A stretch of DNA of 64,000 nt from CAVWXT01 sp963759115 (GTDB lineage Bacteria; Planctomycetota; Planctomycetia; Pirellulales; Thermoguttaceae), in the NCBI GenBank assembly GCA_963759115.1, contig CAVWXT010000003.1, positions 124,001 to 188,000 of the forward strand. The letters are read 5' to 3'. Below the pieces are notes generated by a model. The model saw only the letters and a program-made list of their open reading frames with translations. It made no database searches and was not told where the DNA came from. Of the stretch, positions 18,123 through 27,876 are shown piece after piece. The first letter of the stretch is position 1. The number at the start of each line of letters is the position of its first letter. Position numbers and translations under genes: made by a program.

Positions 18123-20326
18123 CTACGCTTGCCACATAATCAGTTCGTAGTCGGGCGAGGGCACGGAGGTTTCGATTGCCCCTTCGTGCGGCACGCGTTC
18201 CACCGACTCCTTGTCCTTCAGCAATTCGATGTAGAAATGGACGGGCTCGTCGGTCTTGCGGGCCAGACTGCGGAAAGGGATGGCCAGTTCGAAGAGCTGG
18301 TCGGCGGCCGCCTCGGCGTGCGACCCGGCCATCACCGCGCCGTGGCGCCAAAGCTGCACTTCCGGCGCCTTCCGGCTGGGATGGGAGACCACCACCTCGA
18401 AGCCTTCCGGCTGGAGGAACACCATCCGAAACGCCTGCACGTCGGCCAATTGCTCGCGGAACGGTCCGCCGCGCGAATCCAGCCGCAGCAGCAGCCGCTC
18501 GGTGTCGAAGCCGAAGTACAGGTCGGCGATATACCCTTGCGTGACCATGCTCATGGTGCCGCGCGAGCCGCCGCACACGTAATGCCCGGCGTTGATCCAC
18601 TCGAAGTAGCTTCGCCGGCCGTCCACCTTGACGCTCAGCAGGCCCGTCGGCTCGGAATAGACCTGCGGGTGGCGCTGGCCCTGGCTGATGGGCCGGGCCA
18701 ATTCGCCCGGCGGCTGCTCGCCCAGCACCAGGTACACGTTTTGCAGATGCTTGCGGAAGAGCCGGTCGAACAGCCCGTCCTGGGCACTGCTGTGGCTGTC
18801 GCCGAACCACCAGAACCAGTCGCTGCCCTCGGCGATGTAGAGTTCTTCCCATGCGCGGGCGATCTTCGTCGGCCGGTTTCGATTTCCGCGCCGTGACGGC
18901 CACCAGGTACTGCCGCGTTTCGTACAGAAAGTCCCACGCGCGGTTGCACTCGGGATGTCCGATCCAGATGCCGAAGTTGTGCTGAATCCAACTGCCGGGG
19001 AAGAGGTGGCCGAGCTTGTCGGTGGCCGGATAGCGGGCGAGGTAGTCGCTGACGCGCACCGGCTTGATCTTCGGATGCTGCACTACCCGGCGGTAGACGC
19101 CGCGGAAGAACTCGACGCCGGCGTTGGGATAGTACTCCCAGCAGTTCTCGCCGTCGAGGATGATGCTCACCAGCGTGGGGCGATGGCCGGCGTTGCCGCC
19201 GGTGGCGTTGCCGATGGCCTCCAGCTTGCCGACGAAATCGTCGACCGCGTGCTCCGGCGCATAGCGATGGTAGTGGAAGCCGATCTGGTCGCTCATGGCG
19301 TGGTCGCGGAAGACGATTTGCAGCGTCTTGCCCTGCTCTTCCACGCGCCAGGGGCGGTAGAGCATCTCCGGGTTGCGGAGGTAGCCGTTGCCGTCGCGCG
19401 ACACCCAGCCGTCGGTCGAGCAGGAGAGGATCTCCTCGTCGGTGCCGATCCATTGGATGCCGCGCCTCGGCGATCAGCGGGAATGATTCCCTGGCAGACC
19501 GAGCCCTTCGGAAGGCCACATTCCCCGCGGCTTCTGCCCGAAGAGCTTCTCGTGGAACTCGACCGCGCGGCGGACGTGCTCGCGAGCGTCCTCGGCGTAG
19601 CCTTCGAGATGCTTCGGCAGCGTCACGTTGGGCATCGCCCGCCGCGCCAGGCGCTTGTCCCACAGCAGCGGCAGGATGGGATGATAGAAGGGCGTGGTGG
19701 TCAGCTCCACCTGCCCGCGCTCCAGCAGTTCGCGGTGCAGCGGCACCACCTGTCGGAGCAGCTCCATCTGCTTATCCAGCAGCCACTGCTTTTCCTTCTC
19801 CGTCCAGCCGCGCCCCTTGTTGCGGAACTCGGCCAACTCGGCGTCCTGCTCGAAGGCCAGCGGATGGATCCACACCAGGTTCGACCAGCATTGCAGGTCG
19901 ATGATGTCCTTCTTGCTGAACCGTTTGCGGGCCCGTTCGGCCGAATCGATCGACAGCCCCCGCTTCTTGTACAACTCGTGGTAGCGCGGGAAGGGCCGGA
20001 TCATCTGGTCCGGATGGACCATGAAGAAGTTGTCCAGCAGGTAGTACATGTCCTCTTCGTTCAGCCCGTCGGCCGGCAGACGCGATACCCGCTGGTGCGT
20101 GTCCTGGTGGCCGCCGTCGGTGTACGCCGACAACTGCTGCGAGCAGGCTGGGCACCAGGTTGATCGTGGCGTGCAGCTCGGGCGCCTCTTTCAGCAACAT
20201 CGCCATGCCCCAGTAGTCCTTGGTGCCGTGCAGGCGGACCCAGGGCATGGGGTTTTCGTGGGCGACGTCGTCGGGATAGTACGGCTGATGCTGGTGCCAG
20301 AAAAAGGCCAACGCGACTTCGTGCAT
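18123..20326 (-). CDS. GH57-family alpha-glucan enzyme, second (several frameshifts)
   Basis: When the frames are joined this is a GH57 protein of about 734 residues. It starts MHEVALAFFWHQHQPYY (20326). It passes through PNVTLPKHLEGYAEDAREHV and GMWPSEG, whose Glu corresponds to the catalytic nucleophile, then ILDGENCWEYYPNAG and GSWIQHNFGIWIGHPECNRAW. It ends with a C-terminal beta domain (LFRKHLQNVYLVLGEQPP... to 18123). Frames change near 20150, 19490, 19470 and 18880. Joins at G or C runs restore the expected motifs, for example WPSEGSVCQG and WIGTDEEILSCSTDGW. Relatives are annotated as alpha-amylase or amylo-glucanotransferase-type GH57. The gene sits between galT and glycogen synthase. 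Confidence 0.78.
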
Positions 20327-20346
20327 GGCGATCCTTCACCCTGATA

Positions 20347-20412
20347 AGTGATTGCAGATTGGAAATTGCAGATTTGAGATTTCAAATTTGCAATCTGCAA
20401 TTTTCAATTTGC
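20347..20412. repeat. AT-rich imperfect palindrome at glgA end
   Basis: An inverted repeat built from ATTGCAGATT/AATCTGCAAT words spans the stop codon of the glycogen synthase gene. Its base composition is strikingly AT-rich against the local DNA, which suggests an inserted repeat or a strong RNA stem at the transcript end. Confidence 0.7.
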
Positions 20413-21891
20413 AGTAGCGTTCCTTCGCTCCATCGTCTTCTGATAAAGCTCCACGTATTGTTTCGCGCTGCGGGCCCACGACCAATCCTGTCGCATGCCG
20501 ACTGCGATCAGTTGCGTCCAGACCTCCGGCCGGCGATAGGCGTCGCAGGCCTGCCGCAGGGTTTCGCTCAGCGCCAGCGCGCTGTACTCCTGAAACACGA
20601 ACCCGTTGGCGGCCGGGTTGGGCGATTGCGGGTCGTAGCCGACGATCGTGTCGGCCAGCCCGCCGGTGGCCCGAACCAACGGCACCGTGCCGTACTTCAG
20701 GCTGTAGAGCTGGTTCAGCCCGCAGGGCTCGAAGCGGCTGGGCATGAGGAAGATGTCGGCGCCGGCCTCGATGCGATGGGCCAGCGGGTTGGAGAACTCC
20801 AGGCGCAGCGGCCACTTTCTGCGGGAAGCGCTCGGCCAGGGTCTCCAGCAGCTTGTGGTACTTCGGCTGGCCCGTGCCCAGGATCACCCACTGCACGTCG
20901 CTCGTCTGCACCCAGCGCTGCATGACGTCGGCCACCAGGTCGAACCCCTTCTGGTCGATCAGCCGGCCCACGATGCCCACCAGCGGGGCGGCAGGCTCCT
21001 GCGGCAGCCCCAGTTCCTTCTGCAGCGCCGCCTTGCAGATCGGCTTGCCCTGGCTCACCGTCTCGGGCGTGTAGTTCGCGGGCAGGTGCGGATCGCTGGC
21101 CGGGTTCCATTCGTGCGGGTCGATGCCGTTGAGAATCCCGGAAAGCACGTCGTGCCGGATATTGCAGCACGCCTTCCAGGCCGCAACCCAACGGGCTGCT
21201 CTGAATCTCCTGGGCATAGCGCGGGCTGACGGTGTTGATCGAGTCGGCAAACACCATGCCCGTCTTCAGCAGGTTCAGGTTGCCGTGGAACTCCATCTGC
21301 CGCCAGTTGAAATACTTCCAGTCCAGGCCCGTCAGCAGCATGTCCCAGTGCCAGAACTGCCCTTGGTAGGAGATGTTGTGGACCGTCAAGCAGGCTGGCG
21401 ATGTTCTGGTAACGCGGGACGCTATGGTATTCGATCTTCAAGTAGGCCGGAATCAGGCCGGTCTGCCAGTCGTTGGACGTGCAGCACGTCGACCTTCAGT
21501 TCCAACAGCCGGATGGCCTCCAGCACGGCCCGGCTGAAGAACACGAACCGCTCGCAGTTGTCGATGTAGTCCTTGCCGTCGACGCTGTACAGTTCGTCGC
21601 GATCGAAGTACTGGTCTTGCTCGACCAGGTACACCGGCACGTTGCCGCCGGGCATCGTGCTCCGCAGCAGATGCCCCGTGACCATCTTGCTGCCGATGGG
21701 AACGATGAAATCGATCCCCAGCGGCTCGATCGGCTGGCCGCAGATAGCGGGCCTGGCGGTAGGCGGGCAGGATCACCGCCGGCTGGTGACCCGAGCCGGG
21801 CCAGCTCGATCGGCAGCGCCCCGCAGACGTCGGCCAATCCGCCGGTCTTGGCAAACGGCACCGCCTCGCTCGTGGCCAGCAAGATGTTCAC
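20404..21891 (-). CDS. glgA: Glycogen synthase GlgA (several frameshifts)
   Basis: This is a GT5 glycogen/starch synthase that adds glucose from ADP- or UDP-glucose to alpha-glucan chains. Starting from GTG at 21891, the N-terminus reads NILLATSEAVPFAKTGGLADV with the KTGGL substrate-binding loop. Later pieces, in three frames, give VYLVEQDQYFDRDELY, MTVHNISYQGQFWHWD, DSINTVSPRYAQEIQ, LNGIDPHEWNPASD, VGIVGRLIDQKGFDLV, SRFEPCGLNQLYSLKYGTVPLVRATGGLADTI and a normal end at 20404. All are in the proper order. At least five frame changes are needed, the densest damage in the window. The corrected length, about 495, matches the family, so indels in the sequence are more likely than true decay. No GlgB or GlgC gene is present, and the two GH57 genes may supply branching or debranching. 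Confidence 0.85.
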
Positions 21892-22299
21892 AGCATACAG
21901 CCTTTCGTCGCAGGGGACGGCTCCGGTCGCCTCCTGCGGCCTCAAATCTCTGCCCGTCCCTGACTATTATTGCGGATGGCGGCCGGGCGTGAAAGGTAGA
22001 ATTGGTGTAATCGCTACTCTCAGCCTGTGCATCCCGGCATTACTACATTCAACAAGTGCCCTATATTACGCAGTTTGTCAAGGACAATTCGCCCACAGAT
22101 TCCCCGGCTTGCGGTATCGTTACAATCGGAACATCGGCAGGCGCGGTTGAGTTTTTCCGCGGAGCGGCAGGCTACAGGGGGGATAGCCGGATGCGGCACG
22201 AAGAATGCGACAAAACCTTTGATCCTCGGTGCGTCAGTTTTAAATATATTTCACGGGCGGCGTCGCGGCGTGCTGTGGAAGGGCGTGTTCTCGATGCTT
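21892..22299. other. Intergenic stretch, nothing recognised
   Basis: About 400 bases between glgA and a small membrane gene transcribed the same way. The open frames on the plus strand have no ribosome site or family features. The composition is less GC-rich than the neighbours. Confidence 0.5.
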
Positions 22300-22620
22300 C
22301 TATTGCCTGTCGATCAATTTTAGAAGGCCGTCAATTCTTCGGTGGAGTCTCCGGACTTCCTGGAACACATAACCTCCAGTAATGAGGATCAGGCAGAAGG
22401 TGATGGCGAACGCGGTCAAGCTTGGCGCTGATTCCATCTCCTTCGACAGGACGACGAAGCCCAGCCAGGAGAAGGCAAGGACCAGCAAAAGCCAAAGCCA
22501 GAAAAGCCAGCGACTATGCGATTGGTACGCACGATGAATCATCTCAGCCTTTACCCTTGCGACGTACGCGACGGCTTTCGCTTGTTCATCGGTCAATGAT
22601 TGTCGTTTTGTCTCATCCAT
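22300..22620 (-). CDS. Small two-helix membrane protein, unknown
   Basis: This 106-residue protein has two transmembrane helices (WLFWLWLLLVLAFSWLGFVV, about 38-57, and LTAFAITFCLILITGGYVF, about 68-86). A short acidic loop lies between them and a basic, coiled-coil-like tail follows (QEVRRLHRRIDGLLKLI). The N-terminal 35 residues are charged and helical. I do not recognise a family. There is no strong ribosome site, which lowers confidence, but the clear hydrophobic pattern and ordered charge distribution argue for a real gene. Confidence 0.6.
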   Translation of the reverse strand: MDETKRQSLTDEQAKAVAYVARVKAEMIHRAYQSHSRWLFWLWLLLVLAFSWLGFVVLSKEMESAPSLTAFAITFCLILITGGYVFQEVRRLHRRIDGLLKLIDRQ

Positions 22621-22721
22621 AGCGTCACACCGACCATTGTTTGCATTGACTCGTATGACGACCCAAGTACCATCCCGCCCCGACAGAGAGAGGGCCCTCT
22701 GCTCTACGTCCTGCCTTGCGT

Positions 22722-22949
22722 TCAGGCAAACGTGGCAACCGCGATACGGCGATCCTTGGCCAGGGCCCGGCGGTGGAGTCTGATTCGCTCAAGTTCGTGC
22801 AAAGTCTCGGCGGTTAGATAGCTCTCTCCGCAATGAGGACAACGGATCATCGGCACGTCCTCGATGACAAACAAATCGCCCCCTTTCCCATAACTTCGAG
22901 AAACGTGACGGACCTGCGCGCCGCGTTTGCCACAGATGTCGCATACCAT
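22722..22949 (-). CDS. YgiT-type zinc-finger protein
   Basis: This 75-residue protein starts MVCDICGKRGAQVRHVSRSY and has two CxxC knuckles, CDIC (3-6) and CPHC (about 37-40), that would bind one zinc. VIEDVPMIRCPHCGESYLT is the typical YgiT/MqsA N-terminal sequence. In other genomes these fingers are the antitoxin half or antitoxin-like partner of small toxin genes (for example DUF4258). No partner is visible next to it here, the neighbours being a membrane protein and REP repeats. The ATG at 22949 is preceded by GGGGG and gives the family's usual start. A DNA-binding helix-turn-helix domain as in full MqsA is absent. Confidence 0.8.
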   Translation of the reverse strand: MVCDICGKRGAQVRHVSRSYGKGGDLFVIEDVPMIRCPHCGESYLTAETLHELERIRLHRRALAKDRRIAVATFA

Positions 22950-23033
22950 AATTGCCCCCGAGTCTCGGATGCCCGCTATTCTACCGCGCCGTGGGGCAAG
23001 ATCAAGATTGCCGTTGGGGGGACTTCGCGGTAA

Positions 23034-23210
23034 GTAGAAGCGGCATCTTGCCGCTTCCAAGGTGCCGGACGACTGTGCAATTTCGATACTGCCCATAATA
23101 GTGGGGTAATGATGAGCGGAATTTCGGATCATGCGAAACGAAGCTGCAACGCGGCAGGATGCCGCGTCTACTTATGGACATGGTAAGTAGAAGCGGCATC
23201 CTGCCGCTTC
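23034..23210. repeat. Three REP elements upstream of RAYT gene
   Basis: Three copies of a GTAG-footed hairpin repeat lie at 23034-23057 (plus), 23146-23171 (minus) and 23187-23210 (plus). Each has GTAG followed by AAGCGGCA or ACGCGGCA and its inverted partner around a short loop. The second and third face each other in inverted orientation, as in bacterial interspersed mosaic elements. Confidence 0.88.
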
Positions 23211-23323
23211 CGAAGTGCCAGAAGACTTTACGGCCGCAAATCGGCCTGCAATACTGGAACGGTAACCTCACGGCGGTCGTTGGGGCATTCTACGGGAACT
23301 CGGCCATGGGAGAGATTTGAGCA

Positions 23324-23977
23324 ATGCAAAGTGACGCCGGGACGCGGCAGGATGCCGCGTCTACTTCAAACATTGGCTACTTCGATCCGCAGGAGCCCGT
23401 TGCCGATTTGCTCGGGAACTTGCCGCATTGGCGACAAGAAACGGTGACGTACTTCGTTACCTTTCGCCTTGCCGATTCGATCCCCCGAGCGAAGCTTGAG
23501 CTTTGGATTTCGGAGCGCGAGGACTGGATCGCGCGGCATCCACCGCCGCACGATCTGCCGACACGCTACGACTATTACCGGCGTTTCATCGAGCGATTTC
23601 AACGATGGCTGGACGCCGGCCACGGAGCGTGCGTCCTGGCACAGCCAGCCGTTCGGAAGATAGTCGCCGACGCAATTTTGTTCTTTCACGACTCACGATA
23701 TGTCGTACGCGAATCGGTCGTAATGCCGAATCACGTTCATGCCGTCGTTACGCCTTTGCCGGAATACGATCTCTCAAAGATCGTTCACTCGTGGAAGTCG
23801 TTTACGGCAAACGCGATCAATCGGGAGTTGGGCAAGAAGGGTTCGCTTTGGCAGAAAGAATCGTTCGATCACATCGTGCGAGGGCCGGACCAGTTGGATC
23901 GCATCGAGCGATACATTCACGCCAATCCCGTCGGATTGCCTGCGGATTCGTATTCGCTGCATTGCGTGCATAAGTAG
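23324..23977 (+). CDS. REP-associated tyrosine transposase (RAYT)
   Basis: This 217-residue Y1/HUH-family nuclease binds and cuts single-stranded REP hairpins. The HUH metal-binding motif is MPNHVHAVVTPL (about 135-146). The region after it, SWKSFTANAINRELG, LWQKESFDHIV and RIERYIHANPV (about 192-202), holds the helix with the catalytic Tyr and neighbouring residues of the Y1_Tnp fold. GGGAGAG lies about nine bases before the ATG. Residues 6-14 (GTRQDAAST) are encoded by a REP copy, and the stop codon TAG is part of the GTAG foot of the next REP. The gene is uninterrupted and the domesticated RAYT-REP arrangement is clear. Confidence 0.92.
   Translation: MQSDAGTRQDAASTSNIGYFDPQEPVADLLGNLPHWRQETVTYFVTFRLADSIPRAKLELWISEREDWIARHPPPHDLPTRYDYYRRFIERFQRWLDAGHGACVLAQPAVRKIVADAILFFHDSRYVVRESVVMPNHVHAVVTPLPEYDLSKIVHSWKSFTANAINRELGKKGSLWQKESFDHIVRGPDQLDRIERYIHANPVGLPADSYSLHCVHK
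23341..23364 (-). repeat. REP element within RAYT 5' coding end
   Basis: A GTAG-footed REP on the minus strand with the ACGCGGCA hairpin lies in frame in the first codons of the RAYT gene. Confidence 0.85.
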
Positions 23978-24096
23978 ACGCGGCATCTTGCCGCGTCCGA
24001 GGCGTCACGGAGTCTCCTTCTGGCAAACCGGCAGAATGGTCTCACCGGAAGACTGAAGGACGATGTCACCAGGAAGCGGCAGGATGCCGCTTCTAC
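23974..24096. repeat. Two REP elements after RAYT gene
   Basis: REP copies at 23974-23997 (plus) and 24073-24096 (minus) close the RAYT locus. The first contributes the stop codon of the gene. The second abuts the stop of the lipoyl-ketoacyl-synthase gene. The two have opposite orientation, as REP pairs usually do. Confidence 0.85.
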
Positions 24097-25419
24097 TTAC
24101 CACTCCACCGAGATCGCCGCCGTGGTCATGCCGGCGCCGACCGAGCAGAGGACCAGCTTGTCGCCCGGCTGGAGGCTCTCTTCGACCTCGATCAGCGCCA
24201 GGGGAATGCTCGCGCTGGACGTGTTGCCCACGTGCTCGACGTTCAGGAAGAACCGCTCGAAGCCCACGCCGCTGCGCTTGGCGGCCGCCTTCAAGATGCG
24301 GCCGTTGGCCTGATGGGGAATGATCCAGCGGGTTTCCTCCGCGGTCCAGCCGCTCTTGGCGATCGCCTGGCGGATGATGTCGGTGAAGCTCTCGGTGGCA
24401 AAGCGGAACAGGGCGTGGCCGTCGATCCGAATCCACGGGTCGATGTTGGCGTGGCCGTTGCGGACGGCGTAGCCCGGCTCTTCGCGGCGGGCCATGTGCA
24501 GGCCGCGGGTGTCGGCGCCGAGGACCACCTGATGGATGCGGTGCCCGATCGCGCCCGAGGAGATGATCGCCGCGCCGGCGCCGTCGCCGAAGAGGAAATA
24601 GGCGCTGCGGTCCGAGTTGTCCAGCAGCCGCGACTGCATGTCGACGCCCACGGTGAGCACGTTGTGGGCCGTGCCCGAGAGGATCATCCCCTGGGCCACC
24701 GACACCGCGTAGAGCCAGCCGGAACAGGCCGCGTTCAGGTCGAAGGCGGGGATCGTTTGCAGGTTCAGGCGATCCTGCAAGATGGCGGCCGTCGAGGGCA
24801 TGGCCACGTCGGGCGTGGTGGTGGCCACGATCACGGCGTCGATGTCTTTGGCGGCGATGCCCGAGCGGCGGATCGCCTCCAACGCCGCCTGGTAGGCCAT
24901 GCCCGAGGGCTTCTCGTCCTCGCCGGCCCAGCGCCGCTGGCGGATGCCGGTCACTTGGTAGACGTATTCGGCGGTGATTTCGGGGAAATCGCCACCAGTT
25001 CCTCGTTGGTCACCACGCGCTGCGGCAGGTAGCCGCCGAAACCGAGGAACACGATCGGCTCGCCCCGGCGGTTCGTCGCGGGCGCGGCCGCGGCGGTCTC
25101 CGATCCGCGCCGCCGGGCGCTCGCGCGGCCGCGGCGGGCGGAATCCAATCGCGCATCGCCGGATCGTCGGTCTCGATCTCCATGATCGGCTCGCGTCAGC
25201 GGCAGGGTCTCGCCTTCGAGGTGAAAGCGCCGGATCACCAGCCCGTCGCAGGGGGCCTCGAAATCGAACACCGACTTCGCGCTGTCGACCTGCACCAGCG
25301 CCTGCCCCTTGCGGAAGCGGTCGCCTTCGGCCACGTGCCACTCGATGATCGTGGCCTCGATCTCCGATGGCGCCTTGGGCCGGCAGGTACAACGGCATCT
25401 TGAACAGCGTGGCTTCCAT
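24097..25419 (-). CDS. Lipoyl-domain/ketoacyl-ACP synthase III fusion (frameshifted)
   Basis: The N-terminal part (25419 to about 25190) is a lipoyl/biotinyl carrier domain: MEATLFKMPLYLP, AEGDRFRKGQALVQVDSAKSV with the modifiable Lys in DSAKS, and DGLVIRRFHLEGETLP. An Ala/Pro-rich linker leads into a KAS III domain (FabH-like): VFLGFGGYLPQRVVTNEEL, GIRQRRW, NAACSGWLYAVSVA with the catalytic Cys, IPHQANGRI with the His, and EHVGNTSSASIP with the Asn. Single-base shifts occur near 25370, 25190, 25090 and 24985, and the joins restore typical family text. No stop separates the domains in the joined frame, but a GTG at the KAS start could mean two genes. The ATG overlaps the E1 stop (TGATG), so the genes are translationally coupled. 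A standard E2 acyltransferase core is absent. Confidence 0.72.
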   Translation of the reverse strand: MEATLFKMPLYLPAQGAIGDRGHDHRVARGRRRPLPQGAGAGAGRQREVGVRFRGPLRRAGDPALSPRRRDPAADASRSWRSRPTIRRCAIGFRPPRPRERPAARIGDRRGRARDEPPGRADRVPRFRRLPAAARGDQRGTGGDFPEITAEYVYQVTGIRQRRWAGEDEKPSGMAYQAALEAIRRSGIAAKDIDAVIVATTTPDVAMPSTAAILQDRLNLQTIPAFDLNAACSGWLYAVSVAQGMILSGTAHNVLTVGVDMQSRLLDNSDRSAYFLFGDGAGAAIISSGAIGHRIHQVVLGADTRGLHMARREEPGYAVRNGHANIDPWIRIDGHALFRFATESFTDIIRQAIAKSGWTAEETRWIIPHQANGRILKAAAKRSGVGFERFFLNVEHVGNTSSASIPLALIEVEESLQPGDKLVLCSVGAGMTTAAISVEW

Positions 25420-27448
25420 CATCCCTCCCGGACCATCTGATCGACGGCCGCCTCGATGCGCTGGCTGTTCGGCCGGCAGTACGACTCCAGCTCCGGCGCG
25501 AAGGGGACCGGCAGGTCGGGCGCGGCGATCAGCTTGCGGCGGGCATTTCAACGCGCCGAGCGCCTCGCGGCAGACCAGCGAGATCACCTGGTCGCCCAGC
25601 CCTTGCATCGCCCCGCACTCCTGCACCACCAGCAGCCGGCCCGTCTTGCACACCGATTCCAGGATCGGGCCGAGGTCCATCGGCTGGAGCACGAAGGGGT
25701 TCCAGACCTCGATCGAGCGGGGGCTGCGGGCGGCCACCGCCAGCGCCTCGTGGACCATCGCCCCGAAGGCCACCAGCGTCAGATCGGTCCCTTCGGTGTA
25801 TCGCCGCGGCCGCCACACCGATTCCAGGTTGCCGTCGAAATCGATCTCGCCGCTCTTGCTCCAGTAGAGCAGCTTGTGCTCGAAGACCAGGCACGGATTG
25901 GGATCGTAGAAGCCGGCCACCAGGGCCTCGAACGTCTCCTGGGCGGTGGCCGGATAGAGCAGTTTCAGCCCGGGGAACCGCGACCACAGCCCCTCGAACT
26001 CGCCCGAGTGAAACGCCCCCATCGTCAGCCCGCCGCCGCAGGGCAGCCGCAACAGCAGCGGCGCGGGCCGGCCGGTGCGGAAGTACCACGTGCCGGCGTT
26101 CAGTGCCGAGTTGCGTGACCGACTTCGGTCGAGAAATCGGCGAACTGGAACTCGAGGATCGGCTGCCCGCCCACCTGCGAGGCCCCCAAGGCGAAGCCCA
26201 CCAGGGCCGACTCGCAGATCGGCATGTCGAGCACCCGCTGCGGGCCGTGGCGCTCGATCAGTCCCTTGCAGGTCTTGAACGCCGAGCCGTAGATGCCCAC
26301 GTCGAGCCCGAACAGGAACGCCTGCGGGTTGTTCTCCAGCAGGTAGTCCAAGGCCCGGCCGACCGCCTCGCCGTTCTTCACCCGCGGCGTGCGGTAGGGC
26401 TTCACCGCCGGCGGCGGCGATTCGGCGAACACGGCCATGCGATTGTTCAACGGGTCGGGACGCCCGACCGCCATCGCCTGGGCCAACGCCGAGCGCACTT
26501 CTTCCTCGACCGCCCGCTCCATCGCCGCCACCGCCGCCTCCGACATGCCGCACAGTTCCAGGAGCTTTTGCCGCGCGGCCGGCAGCGGGTCGCGGCGCCG
26601 CCACTCCTGCATCTTCTCGGCCGGCACGTAGTCGCCCTTGTCGTAGGCGGCGTGGCCGTGCAGCCGCAGCGTCATGCACTCGAGAATCATCGGCAGCGAC
26701 GAGGCCGTGCATCGTCTCCAAGCGCGTCGCACACCGACGTGTAGACTTCCCACGCGTCGGTGCCGTCGATCGTGCGGCCGGCGATGCCGTAGCCGTGCGC
26801 CCGATCGGAAAGCTGCCGGCAGTGGTATTGGAGGCTGGTCGGCGTGGAGAACGAGTAGTGGTTGTTCTCGATCAGGAACAGCACCGGGACCTTTTGGACC
26901 GAGGCCAGGTTCAGCGATTCGTGAATTTCGCCGGTGCTGCTGCCGCCGTCGCCGATGACGGCCAGGCCGAAGACGTCCTCGCCCTGCCGCCGCGCCGCCC
27001 AGGTGCCGCCCACCACCAGGCTGGGCATCTTGCCCAAGTGGCTGATCATCGGCAGCCGCCGGGCGGCGGCGTCGCCGTGATGGGCGTTGCCCTCGCGGCC
27101 GTGCGTCGGACTCTCGGCGTTGGCCATGTACTGGCAGAACAACTGGTAGGGCGTGGCCCCGAGCAGCAAGTGGCCGGCGAAGTCGCGGTGCAAGAGCGAG
27201 ACCACGTCGCGGCCGGGCCGCAGCGGCATCGTCATGCCCACCGCCGTGGCCTCGTTGCCGATGCTCATCGTCACGGTGCCCTTGACGTAGCCCTTCTGGA
27301 ACAATTCCAGCAGCCGCTCTTCCATGCGGCGGGAGAGGAACATCAGCGGATAGGCCGCGGCGTAGAACTCGGGCTGCGAGAGCCGCTGCGGAAATCGCAC
27401 CACTTCGGGGATGATCGGGCCGGCAGCGTCGATCCGCGACGTCGCCAT
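25419..27448 (-). CDS. Fused E1 alpha-beta 2-oxoacid dehydrogenase (frameshifted)
   Basis: This is a thiamine-diphosphate-dependent decarboxylase subunit of the pyruvate/branched-chain 2-oxoacid dehydrogenase type with alpha and beta parts in one chain of about 676 residues. The alpha part has SRRMEERLLELFQKGYVKGT and the thiamine motif GDGGSSTGEIHESLNLA ending at IENNHYSFST. It continues without a stop through MAVFAESPPPAVKPYRTP into the beta part, GEAVGRALDYLLENNPQAFLFGLDVG. That part shows RVLDMPICESALVGFALG, GGLTMGAFHSGEFEGLW and VVQECGAMQGLGDQVI. It ends RIEAAVDQMVREG at the TGA overlapping the next ATG. Frames shift near 26690, 26100 and 25540. Partner genes for normal E2 and E3 are not in the window. 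The substrate, possibly a branched-chain 2-oxoacid, is inferred from the neighbouring KAS III. Confidence 0.82.
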
Positions 27449-27764
27449 CGCTGCCCGGCAGCGATTTCATCCGTGCGCCGCGCCGCACGTCGGCAGTCCG
27501 TCCGCGCCGGCCGGCCACCGACGCGCCGGCCTCCTGAATGTCCAAGTGGGAAGCCAATGAGCAGGGCCTTTCTATGCACCGATGGATAACGAAGAAGGGG
27601 ACAGCTCCCTTCTCCAACAGGCTCCCGACGGGCGGAATTGTAACGCTGGCCGCCAGCGGTGTCACGCCCAATTACCCAAGATTTACCGAGAATGCCAGGG
27701 ATTTACAAAGCCCGAACATGACCGAGAATCCCCATCCCCCCAACACGCTCTACGGCGGTAGGAT

Positions 27765-27848
27765 GTAGAAGCGGCATCTTGCCGCTTCATGCCCAATTCC
27801 AAGAACAACGACTTGCAACGAGAGAACGCGGCAAGATGCCGCGTCTAC
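27765..27848. repeat. Inverted pair of REP elements
   Basis: Two REP copies (27765-27788 plus and 27824-27848 minus), each with a GTAG foot, face each other about 35 bases apart, a classic REP pair. They lie between the E1 gene and the flavoprotein gene. Confidence 0.88.
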
Positions 27849-27876
27849 TTGGCCCGTGAACGGTTACCCATCCTTC

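Noticed and set aside
22722..22949. Toxin-antitoxin pair around the YgiT-type finger
   Set aside because: No toxin-like gene lies next to it on either side.
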